In this document: one piece after another, positions 1-8,597 of the stretch
How the letters are laid out: every line of letters begins with the position of its first letter
Position numbering within the stretch: position 1 is the stretch's first letter
From: Roseomonas sp.
Lineage (GTDB): Bacteria; Pseudomonadota; Alphaproteobacteria; Acetobacterales; Acetobacteraceae
DNA: 64,000 nucleotides
Direction: 5' to 3'
Assembly: GCA_020249775.1 (NCBI GenBank)
Contig: JADCFA010000002.1
Span: 1 to 64,000 of the forward strand
Made by a program: the position numbers and the translations under genes
Notes under the pieces: generated by a model
What the model saw: only the letters and a program-made list of their open reading frames with translations
The model's database searches: none
What the model was told of the DNA's origin: nothing

Positions 1-336
1 CAGCATCCCTATGAGTTATTCCTGCAACTTGAGGACATTGCCCATCGCACCACCCGCGTGAGGCGCCCGCAATCCAACGGTATCCTTGAACTCTTCCATC
101 GCACGCTGCTTGATGAGCATTTCCGGGTTGAGGGGCGGCGCACCTGGTTCGAGACCATTGAGGAAATGCAGGCCGTGCTTGATGAATACCTTGAGGGCTA
201 CAACACCAAGCGGCCTCATCAGGGGCGCGGCATGAATGGCCGCACACCCATCCGCGCATTCACCGAGGGCATGCCGAAAACCAACAACACGGAGGTGACC
301 AGCCAGACAAAAACTGCCAACCTCAAAGCCGCCTGA
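1..336 (+). CDS. IS481-type transposase, C-terminal part (5' end outside window)
   Basis: The frame is open from base 1 and ends at a TGA at 334-336, so the N-terminus lies outside the window. The visible 111 residues are the end of a DDE integrase core: QSNGILELFHRTLLDEHF carries the region of the last catalytic Glu, and the YNTKRPHQG motif follows, as in IS481-type and related rve transposases. The tail after 'RTPIRAF' is short and polar, as usual for this group. The ORF-track start at 58 is an internal GTG; the frame upstream of it also reads as transposase. Whether the element is intact cannot be judged from this fragment. Confidence 0.85.
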   Translation, partial: QHPYELFLQLEDIAHRTTRVRRPQSNGILELFHRTLLDEHFRVEGRRTWFETIEEMQAVLDEYLEGYNTKRPHQGRGMNGRTPIRAFTEGMPKTNNTEVTSQTKTANLKAA

Positions 337-358
337 GGCCTGCTTCAAATGCGGTCAC

Positions 359-384
359 TGTCAGGGGAATATCGTAAGTGTACA
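359..384. repeat. Candidate right terminus of the IS481-type element
   Basis: About 20 bp after the transposase stop the sequence reads TGTCAGGGG...TGTACA. Read inwards on the minus strand it begins TGTACACTTACG, and IS481-family ends commonly start with TGT. An AT-rich stretch (TTTATAATAAATTATTTG) begins just outside it. The left end is not in the window, so the inverted repeat cannot be verified. The remaining 130 bp up to the ptsI stop hold no gene that I can support. Confidence 0.35.
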
Positions 385-516
385 TCTCTGTTTTATAATA
401 AATTATTTGTAATAATCATGTCGCGTCACCATTCGCCCGCGAAAAAAAATGTCTTAATTCAGTCACCTGTGGCGAGACTTGGTATGAGCGAATTCAAGAA
501 GCCTTCGAATGGGGTC

Positions 517-2352
517 TTAGGCTTTCTCTCCCGCCCCTGCCGCAAATCCCGCCACTAATTCGCGGATGCGTGCCGGGTCGCTTTGTTCCATCACGCGGCG
601 CGCGAAGCGTGCGCAATCGCCAATATCAAGCCCGCGCACGGCCTGCTTCACGCGGGGGATGGCCGAGGCATTCATGGAAAAACTGCGAATGCCAAGCCCC
701 AGCAACAGTGGGATCAATTGCGGATTGCCCGCCATCTCCCCGCAAATTGAAACCGGCATACGCAGCCTGAGCGCCGCTTCGGTTGCGAATTGCATCAGGC
801 GCAGCACCGCCGGGTGCAGCGGGTCATAAAGATGCGCCACTTCCGCATCGCCGCGATCAACGGCGAGTGTATACATCGCCAGATCATTGCTGCCGATCGA
901 AAAGAAATCCGCTTCCAGCGCAATCGCATCGGCGGCCAGCGCCGCGCCTGGTGTTTCAATCATGGCGCCCAGTAGCGGCAGTTTATCCGGCAGCTTGTCA
1001 CCCCGTCGGCGGAGCCGCCGCGCGACGCGGTCAAAAATATCGCGCGCCTGCTTCATCTCCTCAGGGATCGTCACCATGGGCAGCAAAAGCCGCAATTGCC
1101 CATCCGGCAATTCCGCAGCCACGCGCAAAATCGCCGCGAATTGCACTTCCAGCAATTCCGGCCGCCGCAGCAACAACCTGATGCCGCGCAGCCCAAGTGC
1201 TGGATTGGCGCCGGCATGGGTTGGCGCGATGCCTTCGGCAAGGGCAGCGATATCCTTCTCGCCGCCCCAATCCAGCACACGAATGGTCACCGGGTCCTGA
1301 CCCATGGCTTCCAGAATTTGGCGATAGGCCGCGCATTGCGCTTCCTCATCAGGCAAATCCTCGCGATTCATGAATAGAAATTCAGTGCGGAGCAGCCCAA
1401 TGCCCTGCGCGCCGGCTTGCGCAATCAGTGGCAATTCCTGCGGAATCTCCAGATTGGCCTGCAATTCCACCGCTTCGCCATCGGTGGTGATGGCGGGCAG
1501 GCGACGCAGCCGCCCAAGCCGCGCACGTTCCCGCGCATAGGCGGCGAGCTTTTCGCGCGCGGCGGTCAGTGTCGCGGCTTCGGGATGGATGGCGATGCTG
1601 CCCGCTGCGCCATCCAGAACCACCTGGTCATCACGCCGCACGGTTTCCGTCAGTCCCGGAACGCCAAGCACGGAAGGAATGCCAAGCGCACGCAGCATGA
1701 TCGCCGTATGGCCATCTGCGCCACCCTCATCAGTGGCCACACCGGCAATGCGCGCCGGGTCCAATAGGGCAGCGTCTGAGGGCGTGAGTTCCTCGGCAAT
1801 CAGGATGCACCCTTCGGGCAGGTTTTTCAGGCTGCGAAAGGGGGTTGCGGTCAGATTGCGCGTGACGCGCCGCGCAATATCGCGCACTTCGGTCGCGCGG
1901 CGCGTAAGGCCGGCGCGGTCATCATCCTTGGCGGCAAGGATCGCTTCCGCAATCGCTTCTGCCTCATCCGTGATGGCGGTCTCGGCGGCCAGCAATTCGC
2001 TTTCAATCCGTTTGCGCGCACCGCGGATCAGGCGCGAATTGCCAAGCATGAGCAAATGCGCATCAAGCAAAGGCGCGATTTCTTCTTGCGCTTCTTCGGG
2101 TAGGATGGCGATGCGTGTCTTCAGCTTGGTGACCTGCTTGCGCGAAAACGCAACCGCATCGGCCAGGCGCTGGCGTTCTGCTTCAATCGCTTCCGTGGTG
2201 ATGCGCCGGCGCGGCGCTTCGGCGGGCGCTTCACTCGTGTCAAAAGCGGGACCCATGGCGATACCAGGCGAAACCGCAATGCCGCGCAATTGTGTTTCGC
2301 GGCGACGCGTGGTTTTGCTGGCGCGTGGGCGGGCGGGCGTTTCAGTCTTCAT
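517..2352 (-). CDS. ptsI: Phosphoenolpyruvate-protein phosphotransferase (Enzyme I)
   Basis: Enzyme I takes phosphate from phosphoenolpyruvate and passes it to HPr in the cytoplasm. The 611-residue protein shows the phospho-histidine motif DEGGADGHTAIMLRALGIP (His about residue 215), the TIM-barrel PEP-binding domain and the C-terminal ICGEMAGNP motif with the proton-donating Cys. There is no N-terminal GAF domain, so it is a classical EI rather than EI-Ntr. I chose the ATG at 2352 (MKTETPAR), which overlaps the end of ptsH by 11 bp; the longer ORF start at 2421 lies well inside ptsH and adds unrelated residues. It is the last gene of hprK-rapZ-EIIA-ptsH-ptsI. With no EIIB/EIIC gene beside it, the pathway is probably regulatory rather than a sugar importer. 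Confidence 0.93.
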   Translation of the reverse strand: MKTETPARPRASKTTRRRETQLRGIAVSPGIAMGPAFDTSEAPAEAPRRRITTEAIEAERQRLADAVAFSRKQVTKLKTRIAILPEEAQEEIAPLLDAHLLMLGNSRLIRGARKRIESELLAAETAITDEAEAIAEAILAAKDDDRAGLTRRATEVRDIARRVTRNLTATPFRSLKNLPEGCILIAEELTPSDAALLDPARIAGVATDEGGADGHTAIMLRALGIPSVLGVPGLTETVRRDDQVVLDGAAGSIAIHPEAATLTAAREKLAAYARERARLGRLRRLPAITTDGEAVELQANLEIPQELPLIAQAGAQGIGLLRTEFLFMNREDLPDEEAQCAAYRQILEAMGQDPVTIRVLDWGGEKDIAALAEGIAPTHAGANPALGLRGIRLLLRRPELLEVQFAAILRVAAELPDGQLRLLLPMVTIPEEMKQARDIFDRVARRLRRRGDKLPDKLPLLGAMIETPGAALAADAIALEADFFSIGSNDLAMYTLAVDRGDAEVAHLYDPLHPAVLRLMQFATEAALRLRMPVSICGEMAGNPQLIPLLLGLGIRSFSMNASAIPRVKQAVRGLDIGDCARFARRVMEQSDPARIRELVAGFAAGAGEKA

Positions 2353-2647
2353 GGAAGCCCGCCTCAACCAAGGCTGCCACAGCGTCCAAGGCTTCCTTGG
2401 CGTCCCAGCCTTCGGCTTCAATCACAATTTCGGCACCGCGCCCGGCACCCAGCATCATCAGCCCCATAATGGAAACGGCGGGCACGCTTTGCCCATCACG
2501 CGATACATTCACGCAAGCGGAATAGCGTTCCGCCAGCGCAACCAGCTTGGCCGCCGCGCGGGCATGCAGGCCGCGACTATTCGGAATGACAACGCTGCGG
2601 CGGAGCACCATGCCGCCAGAAGAAGGGGCGGGGGCTGCTTCGTTCAT
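2342..2647 (-). CDS. ptsH: Phosphocarrier protein HPr
   Basis: The 101-residue HPr carries the phosphorylation motif SRGLHARAAAK with the active-site His, and the regulatory-serine region AVSIMGLMML, which is the target of HPr kinase encoded in the same operon. A roughly 12-residue N-terminal extension (MNEAAPAPSSGG) precedes the fold. Its ATG overlaps the stop of the upstream EIIA gene as ATGA, and its end overlaps ptsI by 11 bp, so translation is probably coupled along the operon. Confidence 0.95.
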   Translation of the reverse strand: MNEAAPAPSSGGMVLRRSVVIPNSRGLHARAAAKLVALAERYSACVNVSRDGQSVPAVSIMGLMMLGAGRGAEIVIEAEGWDAKEALDAVAALVEAGFHED

Positions 2648-3069
2648 TCCTTGGCGCTGCCATTGGGCTTGGCGCCCGGAACATCACGCGCAAGCGCGAT
2701 ATATTTCCGCCCCGCTGCCTTGGCGTGATCCAGCGCTTCTTGCAGCGGTTCACTGCCGCGCACCTTCGCAAGCTTCACCAGCAAGGGCAGATTGACGCCG
2801 GCCAGTACTTCCACGGACTTGCCTTTTTCCACCATTTGCACAGCCAGGTTTGAAGGCGTGCCGCCATACATATCGGTCAGTACCACCACGCCATCACCCT
2901 GATCCACGCTGGCGATGGAATTGCGAATATCCTGCCGGCGCAATTCCATGTCATCATCGGGGCCGATGCAGACTGTCGCCACCGCCTGCTGCGGCCCGAC
3001 AATATGTTCCATCGCCAGCCGCAATTCTTCGGCCAACCTGCCATGGGACACCAAAACAAGACCAATCAT
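2644..3069 (-). CDS. PTS EIIA component, mannose/fructose family
   Basis: This 141-residue protein is a stand-alone EIIA(Man)-type domain. The phosphorylatable His lies in the N-terminal GLVLVSHGRLAEE motif, followed by LTDMYGGTPSN, which is diagnostic for the fold. In alphaproteobacteria such orphan EIIA proteins (called PtsM, ManX or EIIA-Man) end a phosphorelay EI-HPr-EIIA with regulatory outputs. No EIIB or membrane EIIC is encoded nearby. It overlaps rapZ upstream and ptsH downstream by 4 bp each. Confidence 0.9.
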   Translation of the reverse strand: MIGLVLVSHGRLAEELRLAMEHIVGPQQAVATVCIGPDDDMELRRQDIRNSIASVDQGDGVVVLTDMYGGTPSNLAVQMVEKGKSVEVLAGVNLPLLVKLAKVRGSEPLQEALDHAKAAGRKYIALARDVPGAKPNGSAKE

Positions 3070-4001
3070 GATGTTTGCGAAAGGGCCTCCTGGCCCGAAG
3101 CGGCAGACAAGATGGGGGTGCTAGCCTGACCACCGTTAATTTTCAATTCCCGATGGGCAAGATCAACCCGCCAACCACCAGCACGAAGATGCCCCGCCAG
3201 CCGTTCCGCGACAAGGACAGACCTGTGCTTACCCCCGGTGCAGCCAACCGCAATGGTGAAATACTTCTTCCCTTCGGTAGCGTAGCGCGGCAGCAAAAGC
3301 TCAAGAAAATCCCGTAACCTCTGCCAAAAGGCCGAAAAATCCGGATCGGCTTCAATGAAGGCGGCAACAGGCGCCGCCTGGCCCGTCATGGGGCGCAGCA
3401 CAGGATCATAATGCGGGTTGCGCAAAAATCGCACATCGAAAACCAAATCCGCTTCCCGCGGCAGGCCCTTTGGATAGGCAAAGGAAAGCACCGAAACCGC
3501 CAGCCCCGCCGCTGCATCCGGGGCATAGCGCCCTTCAACCATGCGGCGCAGATCTGCAAGCGGCAGGTCCGAGGTATCAATCGTGAGGTCCGCGGTATCG
3601 CGCAGCGCCTCAACCAGTGCCTTTTCGCGTGCAATGCCTTCCAACACGCGTGAGCCCATGGGGCCGCCCGGTGCCAGCGGGTGACGGCGGCGCGATTCGG
3701 TGTAGCGGCGAAGCAGCGCCTCATCCTCCGCGGTTGCGAAAATGAGTGACACATTGATATCAGACCGCAGCCGCAAGCGTTCCAGAACGCGCAGCACGGC
3801 AGCAGCATCGAAATCGCGCGTGCGTGCATCAATCCCGGCGGCCAGAGGCAGCACGCCATCACCCACCAGCGATTCCAGAATGGAAATCGGCGGGTTGTCC
3901 ACCGTCTCGAACCCCAGATCTTCCAGCACGCGCAGGATGGAAGCCTTGCCCGCGCCGGAAAGCCCCGTGACAAGAATGATCTCTCGCACTGGGTTGGTCA
4001 T
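3066..4001 (-). CDS. rapZ: RNase adapter protein RapZ (YvcJ-type nucleotide-binding protein)
   Basis: The 311-residue protein matches RapZ/YhbJ: an N-terminal P-loop (GLSGAGKAS), the LEDLGFETVDNPPISIL motif just after it, and the C-terminal GCTGGKHRSV loop. In enterobacteria RapZ adapts small RNAs to RNase E and binds glucosamine-6-phosphate; in alphaproteobacteria its role is less clear, but linkage to hprK and the PTS is common. The residue after the P-loop Lys is Ala, not the usual Ser/Thr, although a Ser follows directly; this may affect nucleotide binding. It overlaps hprK and the EIIA gene by 4 bp each. Confidence 0.92.
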   Translation of the reverse strand: MTNPVREIILVTGLSGAGKASILRVLEDLGFETVDNPPISILESLVGDGVLPLAAGIDARTRDFDAAAVLRVLERLRLRSDINVSLIFATAEDEALLRRYTESRRRHPLAPGGPMGSRVLEGIAREKALVEALRDTADLTIDTSDLPLADLRRMVEGRYAPDAAAGLAVSVLSFAYPKGLPREADLVFDVRFLRNPHYDPVLRPMTGQAAPVAAFIEADPDFSAFWQRLRDFLELLLPRYATEGKKYFTIAVGCTGGKHRSVLVAERLAGHLRAGGWRVDLAHRELKINGGQASTPILSAASGQEALSQTS

Positions 4002-4435
4002 GCTGCGAAGGCCCCCGCCTTTTGGCTGAGCCGCCCGGTGGCGGCGCCAAGCGCGTGAATGATCTTATCGCAGGCGGAAACTTCAAAAGCATGTAGCGAG
4101 ATGCGCGGCACAGCGCCGGCCGGGCCTTGCCAGAAGGCTGGTTCCGGCAGGCGCGGCACATCCGCGCGCGCCACCAAATCCACCACCAGGCGAAGCCGTG
4201 CATTTTCCGCCACCGGCAGCGCGGTAAAAATCCCAAGCCCGCGAATTTCCAACATGCCGCGCAAAGCGGGCGGCGCGCTGACATCTTCGCCTGTAAGCAT
4301 CACCTGATCATCTGCCAACAAATGCCATCCGCGCCCGATCAGGCGCAGCACCAGATCGGATTTGCCCGCGCCGGATGGGCCGCGGAACATGACCGCCTCT
4401 GACCCCCAAGCTGCTGCGCTTGCGTGAATGAGCAT
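3998..4435 (-). CDS. hprK: HPr kinase/phosphorylase, short alphaproteobacterial form
   Basis: The 145-residue protein is only the C-terminal kinase domain of HprK, as is usual in alphaproteobacteria, where the N-terminal domain of Firmicutes HprK is missing. It shows the P-loop RGPSGAGKSDL (about residues 18-28) and the HprK signature MLEIRGLGIF. It should phosphorylate and dephosphorylate the regulatory serine of HPr. It is the first gene of the PTS operon; the 136 bp upstream separate it from a divergent dehydratase gene and should hold the operon promoter. The chvG/chvI two-component genes often found beside hprK are not here. Confidence 0.9.
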   Translation of the reverse strand: MLIHASAAAWGSEAVMFRGPSGAGKSDLVLRLIGRGWHLLADDQVMLTGEDVSAPPALRGMLEIRGLGIFTALPVAENARLRLVVDLVARADVPRLPEPAFWQGPAGAVPRISLHAFEVSACDKIIHALGAATGRLSQKAGAFAA

Positions 4436-4571
4436 GCTCCGCCAGCGCCATCACGCCAGCCCCTTCCCGAGGAGGCGCCGGTTCCGCGCCTTTTCCAAAC
4501 TTAAGCATGCCAGAAACGCCAAGGCGCGGGAAGCGCTTGCCGGGGCGGGGCGGGCAAGGCAGGCTCGGCGC

Positions 4572-5498
4572 ATGATTGATCGAAGCGATATCAGCGCCGC
4601 CATGGCGCGCATTGCCCCTCATATCCGCCCAACGCCGGTGCTGCGCCTGGCGCCGCATGAATTGGGCACGGAACACCCGGTCACGCTGAAGCTGGAATTC
4701 CTGCAAGTGACGGGGTCCTTCAAGCCGCGCGGGGCCTTTAATCGGCTGCTATCGGGCGCAGTGCCGGCGGCGGGCGTGGTGGCGGCATCCGGCGGCAATC
4801 ACGGCGCTGCGGTGGCCTATGCGGCGCAAAGCCTTGGCGTGCCGGCGGAAATCTTCGTCCCCGCGCCCACACCTGCGGTAAAGCGCGCGCGGATTGAAGG
4901 TTTCGGCGCGCGGCTTGTGGTTGGCGGGGCAAGTTATGAGGAAGCGCGCATCGCCTCAGAAGCGCGCGCCGCCGAGACCGGCGCCATGCTTGTCCATGCC
5001 TATGACCAGCATGAGGTTCTGGCCGGCCAGGGCACGATTGGGCTGGAAATGGAACAGGATGCGCCGGAACTGACGCATGTGCTGATAGCCGCCGGCGGTG
5101 GCGGCCTGTTTGGCGGCATTGGCGCCTGGTATGCGGGCCGTGCCGGCCTTGTGGTGGTGGAACCGGCTTCCTGCGCGACGCTGACCATGGCGCAAAAGGC
5201 AGGCGCGCCGGTGGATGTGCCGGTGGGCGGCATTGCCGCCGATAGCCTGGGCGCGCGCCGCGCCGGGCGCCTCGCTTTTGAAGTTCTGAGCGCCACCAAG
5301 GCCACCTGCGTGACCCTGCCAGATGAGGCGATTATCGCCGCGCGGCGTTGGCTTTGGGAGAAGCTTCGCATCGTGGCCGAACCGGGCGGCGCCGCGGCGC
5401 TGGCCGCGCTGCTATCGGGCGCTTGGCGTGCGCCCGCCGGCGCGCGGATTGGCATTGTGCTTTGTGGCGCGAATTGCGATCCGGGGAGCGTGGTTTAG
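4572..5498 (+). CDS. PLP-dependent threonine/serine dehydratase family protein
   Basis: The 308-residue protein has fold-type II PLP-enzyme signatures: VTGSFKPRGAF with the Schiff-base Lys about residue 51, the substrate loop ASGGNHGAAVAYA, and the glycine-rich phosphate loop AAGGGGLFGGIG. It lacks a C-terminal ACT domain, so it resembles catabolic threonine dehydratase or serine racemase-type enzymes that yield 2-oxobutanoate or pyruvate plus ammonia. Substrate choice cannot be told from sequence. I start it at the ATG at 4572 (MIDRSDI); the ORF-track start at 4428 overlaps hprK and adds a non-family extension. It ends 4 bp into the convergent flavoprotein gene. Confidence 0.82.
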   Translation: MIDRSDISAAMARIAPHIRPTPVLRLAPHELGTEHPVTLKLEFLQVTGSFKPRGAFNRLLSGAVPAAGVVAASGGNHGAAVAYAAQSLGVPAEIFVPAPTPAVKRARIEGFGARLVVGGASYEEARIASEARAAETGAMLVHAYDQHEVLAGQGTIGLEMEQDAPELTHVLIAAGGGGLFGGIGAWYAGRAGLVVVEPASCATLTMAQKAGAPVDVPVGGIAADSLGARRAGRLAFEVLSATKATCVTLPDEAIIAARRWLWEKLRIVAEPGGAAALAALLSGAWRAPAGARIGIVLCGANCDPGSVV

Positions 5499-7279
5499 GC
5501 CGCACCCCCGCGCGGGATCATGCCTTCTTCCCGCGCCTTGATCTGCAGCGCCAAATATTTTGAGTAGATGCGGCATTGCGCGAGGCTGCCGGCCATGAAC
5601 CAGAGCCCTTCTTGTGCGGTGGGCTTCCACATATTGGCCAATTCACCATCCTCACCGATACCCCAGATCGGCCCTACCTTTTCGGCAATGGCATCGCCCA
5701 TCAGGCGCCGCACCAATTCCTGCTGCGTGTAATAGCCGGTGGCGAGCACCAATAGATCGGCGGGGATGATGCGCCCATCCTTAAGCTTCGTACCTTCCGC
5801 GACGAATTCTGCGATATCGTCGAATTGCAGCAGGTCGATATCGCCATTGATGATCAGGCCGGAACAGCCGGCATCCAGGTAATAGCCGCCACCGCGCCGG
5901 CGGTATTTCATTTGATGGCCGGTGCCATCCTCGCCCAGATCATATTTGAAGCCGCGTGCCTTCAACGCGGCGATCAGATCCTTGTCCAATTCCGCCATAC
6001 GCTGCACGGCCAATTGATAGCCGCGAATGATCAGCGGCGGCGTGCCGGAAGTTGCGATCAGATCACAATCCTCCAAGGATGGGCCTTCATCATAAAGCGC
6101 GTAATTCATCTTCGCACTTGGATCTATGCTGACGACTGTGGTGGAGCCGCGCTGGATGATGGTGGTGGCGACATCATGGCTGTGCAGATCCTGCGCCACA
6201 TCATGCCCGCTATTGCCTGTGCCCAGCACCAGCGCGCGCTTGCCGCGCCAGGCCGCGCCGCTGGTGAAACTGTGGGAATGGATCACATCGCCCTCGAAGG
6301 CCTCAAGGCCCGGCAGTTTCGGCACTTTGGGAATACCGCTGACGCCATTGGCAAAAATGACATGGCGCGGTGCCATTTCGCGTATCGCGCCATCGGCGCG
6401 GCGCAGCCGCACGCGCCAATGCCCGGCCTTGGCATCATAGTCGCCGCCCAGAAATTCCGTGCTGGTCCAGACATTGATTTCCAGCGCCCAGGCGTAATGC
6501 TCAAACCAATTGGCCAGCATGTCCTTCGGGATGTATTTCGGCCAGGTTGGCGGGAATTGCATATAGGGCAGGTGGTTCACATGCACCTGATTATGCAGCG
6601 CCAGTGAATGATAGCGCTTGCGCCAATTATCGCCGATACGCTCATGCTTTTCGACCACCAACGTATCCAGCCCCAACTGACCAAGCCGCGCCGCAATGCC
6701 AAGCCCTGCCTGGCCCGCCCCAATCACCAGCACCACGGGGTCACGACCCGCGAAGGCTTGCGCCTTTTCACGCTGATCAAGCCAATTATCGCCGCCGAAA
6801 TTGCGCGAATAGGCTTCACCGCTCGGCCGACGCTTGCCGGTTTTTTCCTCAAACCCCGTGAGTTCTTCAAGCGTTGTCAGCAGCACCCAGGCTTGGCCGG
6901 GATTCTCCACGGGCAGGCGCAGCACGCCATCACCACGCCCAAGCCGTGTTGCGAAAGTGAAAAGCGCTTCAATCACCTCAATGCCCAAGCGCTTGACGCG
7001 TCGCGGCGGCGTGCGCCCTTCCGCCAAGGCGAAGTCATGCGCGCCCGTCGCAGGCGCGGCCTTTGCCAGCGCCGCCGCGATATCGCCCGCGCCCGCATGG
7101 GGCGTGATATTCCAGGTGAAGGCGAGCAGATCGCGCCAATGGCTCTCTGGCGCAAAAAGCGCCGCCAGACGCGCTGCATCAGCTGCTTTGAGCGCGGCTT
7201 CAAAGCGTTGCAGCCAGGCGCTCACCAAAGCCGCATCATCCGCTGCGGTGTTGATCGCGCTATGGGTCATGTGGTTCAT
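5495..7279 (-). CDS. Flavin-containing monooxygenase-like protein with N-terminal NTF2-like domain
   Basis: The 594-residue protein has two parts. Residues 1 to about 140 look like a SnoaL/NTF2-like domain (AWLQRFEAALKAADAARLAALF). From about 180 on it is a two-dinucleotide-binding flavoprotein: FAD motif VIGAGQAGLG (residues 185-194), the second Rossmann motif VLGTGNSGHD, and the C-terminal LVLATGYYTQQE motif typical of FMO and Baeyer-Villiger-type enzymes. It probably uses NAD(P)H and O2 to oxygenate an unknown substrate. The start at 7279 has a GAGAG Shine-Dalgarno; Met4 is an alternative. It is followed (upstream in coordinates) by a convergent dehydratase. Confidence 0.85.
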   Translation of the reverse strand: MNHMTHSAINTAADDAALVSAWLQRFEAALKAADAARLAALFAPESHWRDLLAFTWNITPHAGAGDIAAALAKAAPATGAHDFALAEGRTPPRRVKRLGIEVIEALFTFATRLGRGDGVLRLPVENPGQAWVLLTTLEELTGFEEKTGKRRPSGEAYSRNFGGDNWLDQREKAQAFAGRDPVVLVIGAGQAGLGIAARLGQLGLDTLVVEKHERIGDNWRKRYHSLALHNQVHVNHLPYMQFPPTWPKYIPKDMLANWFEHYAWALEINVWTSTEFLGGDYDAKAGHWRVRLRRADGAIREMAPRHVIFANGVSGIPKVPKLPGLEAFEGDVIHSHSFTSGAAWRGKRALVLGTGNSGHDVAQDLHSHDVATTIIQRGSTTVVSIDPSAKMNYALYDEGPSLEDCDLIATSGTPPLIIRGYQLAVQRMAELDKDLIAALKARGFKYDLGEDGTGHQMKYRRRGGGYYLDAGCSGLIINGDIDLLQFDDIAEFVAEGTKLKDGRIIPADLLVLATGYYTQQELVRRLMGDAIAEKVGPIWGIGEDGELANMWKPTAQEGLWFMAGSLAQCRIYSKYLALQIKAREEGMIPRGGAA

Positions 7280-7350
7280 GGTGACTCTCGCCGTGGCGTT
7301 TCCTTGGGGATCAGCCTAACCCTTTCGGTGCGCTTGAAAAGCCTGCGCCT

Positions 7351-7779
7351 TCAAGCCGCATCAAAACGCGTCAGCAGCGCGCGCAGCCGATCCGGCACGG
7401 GGATGGGCCGCTTGCTTGTCTGATCGGTCCAGACCCAGACAATCTCACCGGTTGCGAGCAACCTATCGCCATCGCTGTGATAGATCGCCGGCTGGAAGGC
7501 GATGGAAGAATTTCCAATCCGCGTGGTGCGCACGCCAATCGCCAATTCCTCATCATGGCCAATGCCGACCTTGTATTCCACAAGGGCGCGCACGACGTGC
7601 CAATCCGCGCCACTTGCCCTGACCTCAGCGCGATTATCCCAACCGGCAGCACGGATATAGGCGGATACCGCCATATCATACCAGGTCAGGTAATGCGCGT
7701 TGAAGACAATGCCCTGAGCATCCACTTCATTGTAGCGAACGCTCAGGGGGAAGAAGTAGCGAAAGCTGCTTCGTTCCAT
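7351..7779 (-). CDS. Acyl-CoA thioesterase, YbgC/4-hydroxybenzoyl-CoA family
   Basis: The 142-residue hot-dog-fold protein opens with VRYNEVDAQGIVFNAHYL, where the Asp matches the catalytic Asp of YbgC-type thioesterases. The next conserved block (LVEYKVGIGHDEELAIGVR) is also family-typical. It should hydrolyse acyl-CoA thioesters in the cytoplasm; the substrate is unknown. It starts 2 bp after the stop of the HpcH-type aldolase gene, so the two are one transcription unit. Confidence 0.85.
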   Translation of the reverse strand: MERSSFRYFFPLSVRYNEVDAQGIVFNAHYLTWYDMAVSAYIRAAGWDNRAEVRASGADWHVVRALVEYKVGIGHDEELAIGVRTTRIGNSSIAFQPAIYHSDGDRLLATGEIVWVWTDQTSKRPIPVPDRLRALLTRFDAA

Positions 7780-7781
7780 GC

Positions 7782-8543
7782 TCAGGCAGACTTGATATCT
7801 TTCACAATCGCCTTGGCTGCATTGACCATGATGGCAACTTCATTGGCGATGGTCACCAGCTTATAGCCCATTTTGATCATGCGCTTGGCATAGGCGGGCG
7901 ATCCGCAATGCAGCCCGGCCGAAATGCCGCGCTTGCCGCATTCCGCGAGCAGCTTTTCATAGATGCCAAGAATGAATGGGTCTTCCACATCCAGCTTCGG
8001 TTCCAACCCGTAGGAGAAGGAAAGATCCGAAGGCCCAACGTAAATGCCATCAATCCCCGGCACATCCAGGATGGCGCCGATATTCTCAATAGCTTGTTTG
8101 GTTTCGATCATGGGAATGACAAGAATTTCGTCATTCGCGGTCTTTTGATAGGAACCGCCTTCGCCATAAAGCCCGGCGCGGATCGGGCCATTGGAACGCG
8201 TGCCATGCGGTGGGTATTTGCAATATTGCACCAAAGCGCGGGCTTCATCCGGCGTATTCACCATGGGGCAGATCACGCCATAGGCGCCGGCATCCAGAAC
8301 CTTGCCGATAATGCCCGGTTCATTCCAGGGCACGCGCACCATAGGCGTCACGGGATGGGGCTGCATGCCTTGGAAGCAGGCCACGCAGGAAAGATAATCC
8401 TGCACGCCATGCTGCATATCCACGGTCAGGCTATCCCAGCCCGATTGGGCGAACATTTCCGCCGAAAAGGCATTGGGGATGGCAAGCCACCCATTGGCCA
8501 CAGCCTGGCCGGCCTTCCACATCTGTTTGACCTTATTCGGCAT
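7782..8543 (-). CDS. HpcH/HpaI aldolase family protein
   Basis: The 253-residue TIM-barrel protein matches class II 2-keto-3-deoxy-acid aldolases: the QHG motif (VDMQHGVQDY), the metal-binding Glu in IPMIET and Asp in YVGPSDLS. Enzymes of this family cleave or form 2-oxo acids such as 4-hydroxy-2-oxoheptanedioate. A strong AAGGAGG Shine-Dalgarno precedes the ATG at 8543. It is first in a two-gene unit with the YbgC-type thioesterase. The exact substrate is not deducible. Confidence 0.86.
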   Translation of the reverse strand: MPNKVKQMWKAGQAVANGWLAIPNAFSAEMFAQSGWDSLTVDMQHGVQDYLSCVACFQGMQPHPVTPMVRVPWNEPGIIGKVLDAGAYGVICPMVNTPDEARALVQYCKYPPHGTRSNGPIRAGLYGEGGSYQKTANDEILVIPMIETKQAIENIGAILDVPGIDGIYVGPSDLSFSYGLEPKLDVEDPFILGIYEKLLAECGKRGISAGLHCGSPAYAKRMIKMGYKLVTIANEVAIMVNAAKAIVKDIKSA

Positions 8544-8597
8544 TGCCCTGTTTCCTCCTTGGGGACGCTGATCGGGGAAGGCTAGAGCATTTTCTGG

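Noticed and set aside
1589-2728. 379-codon plus-strand ORF antisense to ptsI/ptsH
   Set aside because: The protein is Arg/Ser/Ala-rich without motifs; the minus strand encodes clear Enzyme I and HPr.
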